DNA of 5,546 bases, taken from assembly GCA_031267345.1 (NCBI GenBank), contig JAIRZG010000110.1, positions 1 to 5,546 on the forward strand, given 5' to 3'. Below, piece by piece: positions 5,383 through 5,546 of this stretch. The notes beneath the pieces are model-generated. The model made no database searches, was not told the DNA's origin, and saw nothing but the letters and a program-made list of their open reading frames with translations. Both the position numbers and the translations under genes were made by a program. Position 1 is the first letter of the stretch. Every line of letters begins with the position of its first letter. The DNA is from Zoogloeaceae bacterium. GTDB lineage: Bacteria; Pseudomonadota; Gammaproteobacteria; Burkholderiales; Rhodocyclaceae.

Positions 5383-5546
5383 AGGAGGTATCCCTATCCA
5401 TCGCTGTTGTCTCTGCAATTCCTCCGCCCGGACTTCCCACAGGAAGCAAGGCGGATGTCTCATTCGAGACCACGGGTGCGCTGAACGCCCGGCCTTTGCC
5501 CTTCGGGGATCTCGTTTCGGCGAGTTGACAATAACACTGACCATTT
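5383..5546 (+). pseudogene. Start of a probable PFL_4669-family ICE gene, start codon lost and frameshifted, partial
   Basis: AGGAGG at 5383-5388 is an excellent ribosome site, but no ATG, GTG or TTG follows at proper spacing. The frame with codons at 5394 onward reads LSIAVVSAIPPPG, then FETTGALNARPLPFGDLVS, and stops at TGA 5526-5528. The frame one base earlier carries GELTITLTI from about 5519 to the right edge. Joined, GALNARPLPFGDLVS plus ELTITLTI resembles the N-terminus of PFL_4669-family ICE proteins (a Pro-rich lead, then a beta strand of LTLTLHT type), which usually follow the STY4528 gene. One missing base near 5515-5521 would explain the switch. A two-base loss in CCTATCC (5393-5399) could have removed an ATG. 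The family call is tentative because only about 50 residues are visible. An alternative is one open frame from ATC 5396, which has no stop but a less protein-like sequence. Confidence 0.42.

Noticed and set aside
5088..5528. 146-codon plus-strand frame as one gene
   Set aside because: Its first 100 codons are Pro/Ser/Arg/His-rich and cross hairpins without a ribosome site. Only the part after AGGAGG at 5383 looks like protein.
5525..5530. TTGACA as a -35 box at the right edge
   Set aside because: It encodes Leu-Thr of the probable PFL_4669-like protein, and the -10 position falls outside the window.

Overview
The window looks like a proteobacterial chromosome segment. A Betaproteobacterium close to Rhodocyclales is my best guess, inferred from protein style and the type of mobile element; nothing in the window proves it. 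It joins two unlike regions.

The left part (1-2169) is a tight plus-strand operon for the nickel-pincer nucleotide (NPN) cofactor: the 3' end of larB, complete larC and complete larE, with 3-base gaps between genes. In established biochemistry LarB carboxylates and cleaves nicotinic acid adenine dinucleotide, LarE converts the two carboxylates to thiocarboxylates, and LarC inserts nickel. The cofactor serves lactate racemase LarA and related enzymes. No larA-type enzyme is in the window. LarC is one continuous reading frame, and LarE has the three-cysteine pattern of iron-sulfur-type LarE proteins. A GC-rich REP-like palindrome covers the larE stop codon.

Convergent to larE (2202-3161, minus) is a DUF362-family protein with a twin-arginine signal peptide. 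The Shine-Dalgarno site favours a start at 3161 over the in-frame ATG at 3176.

A stretch without an intact gene (3162-3673) follows. On its minus strand is a 76-codon frame with a good ribosome binding site but two in-frame TAG codons, read here as a possible small pseudogene.

The right part (3674-5546) is a decayed piece of the replication module of an integrative and conjugative element (ICE). A gene resembling the STY4528-family island replication proteins is hit by two opposite frameshifts and a TGA, and its C-terminal tail continues in frame after the TGA. A hairpin-rich spacer of about 460 bases follows. At the right edge is what appears to be the start of the next ICE gene, resembling the PFL_4669 family, with no usable start codon and a probable frameshift. 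The host genes larC, larE and DUF362 are intact, so the damage is concentrated in the mobile-element part. This fits an ICE remnant beside a working cofactor operon, although local assembly error has to be excluded.
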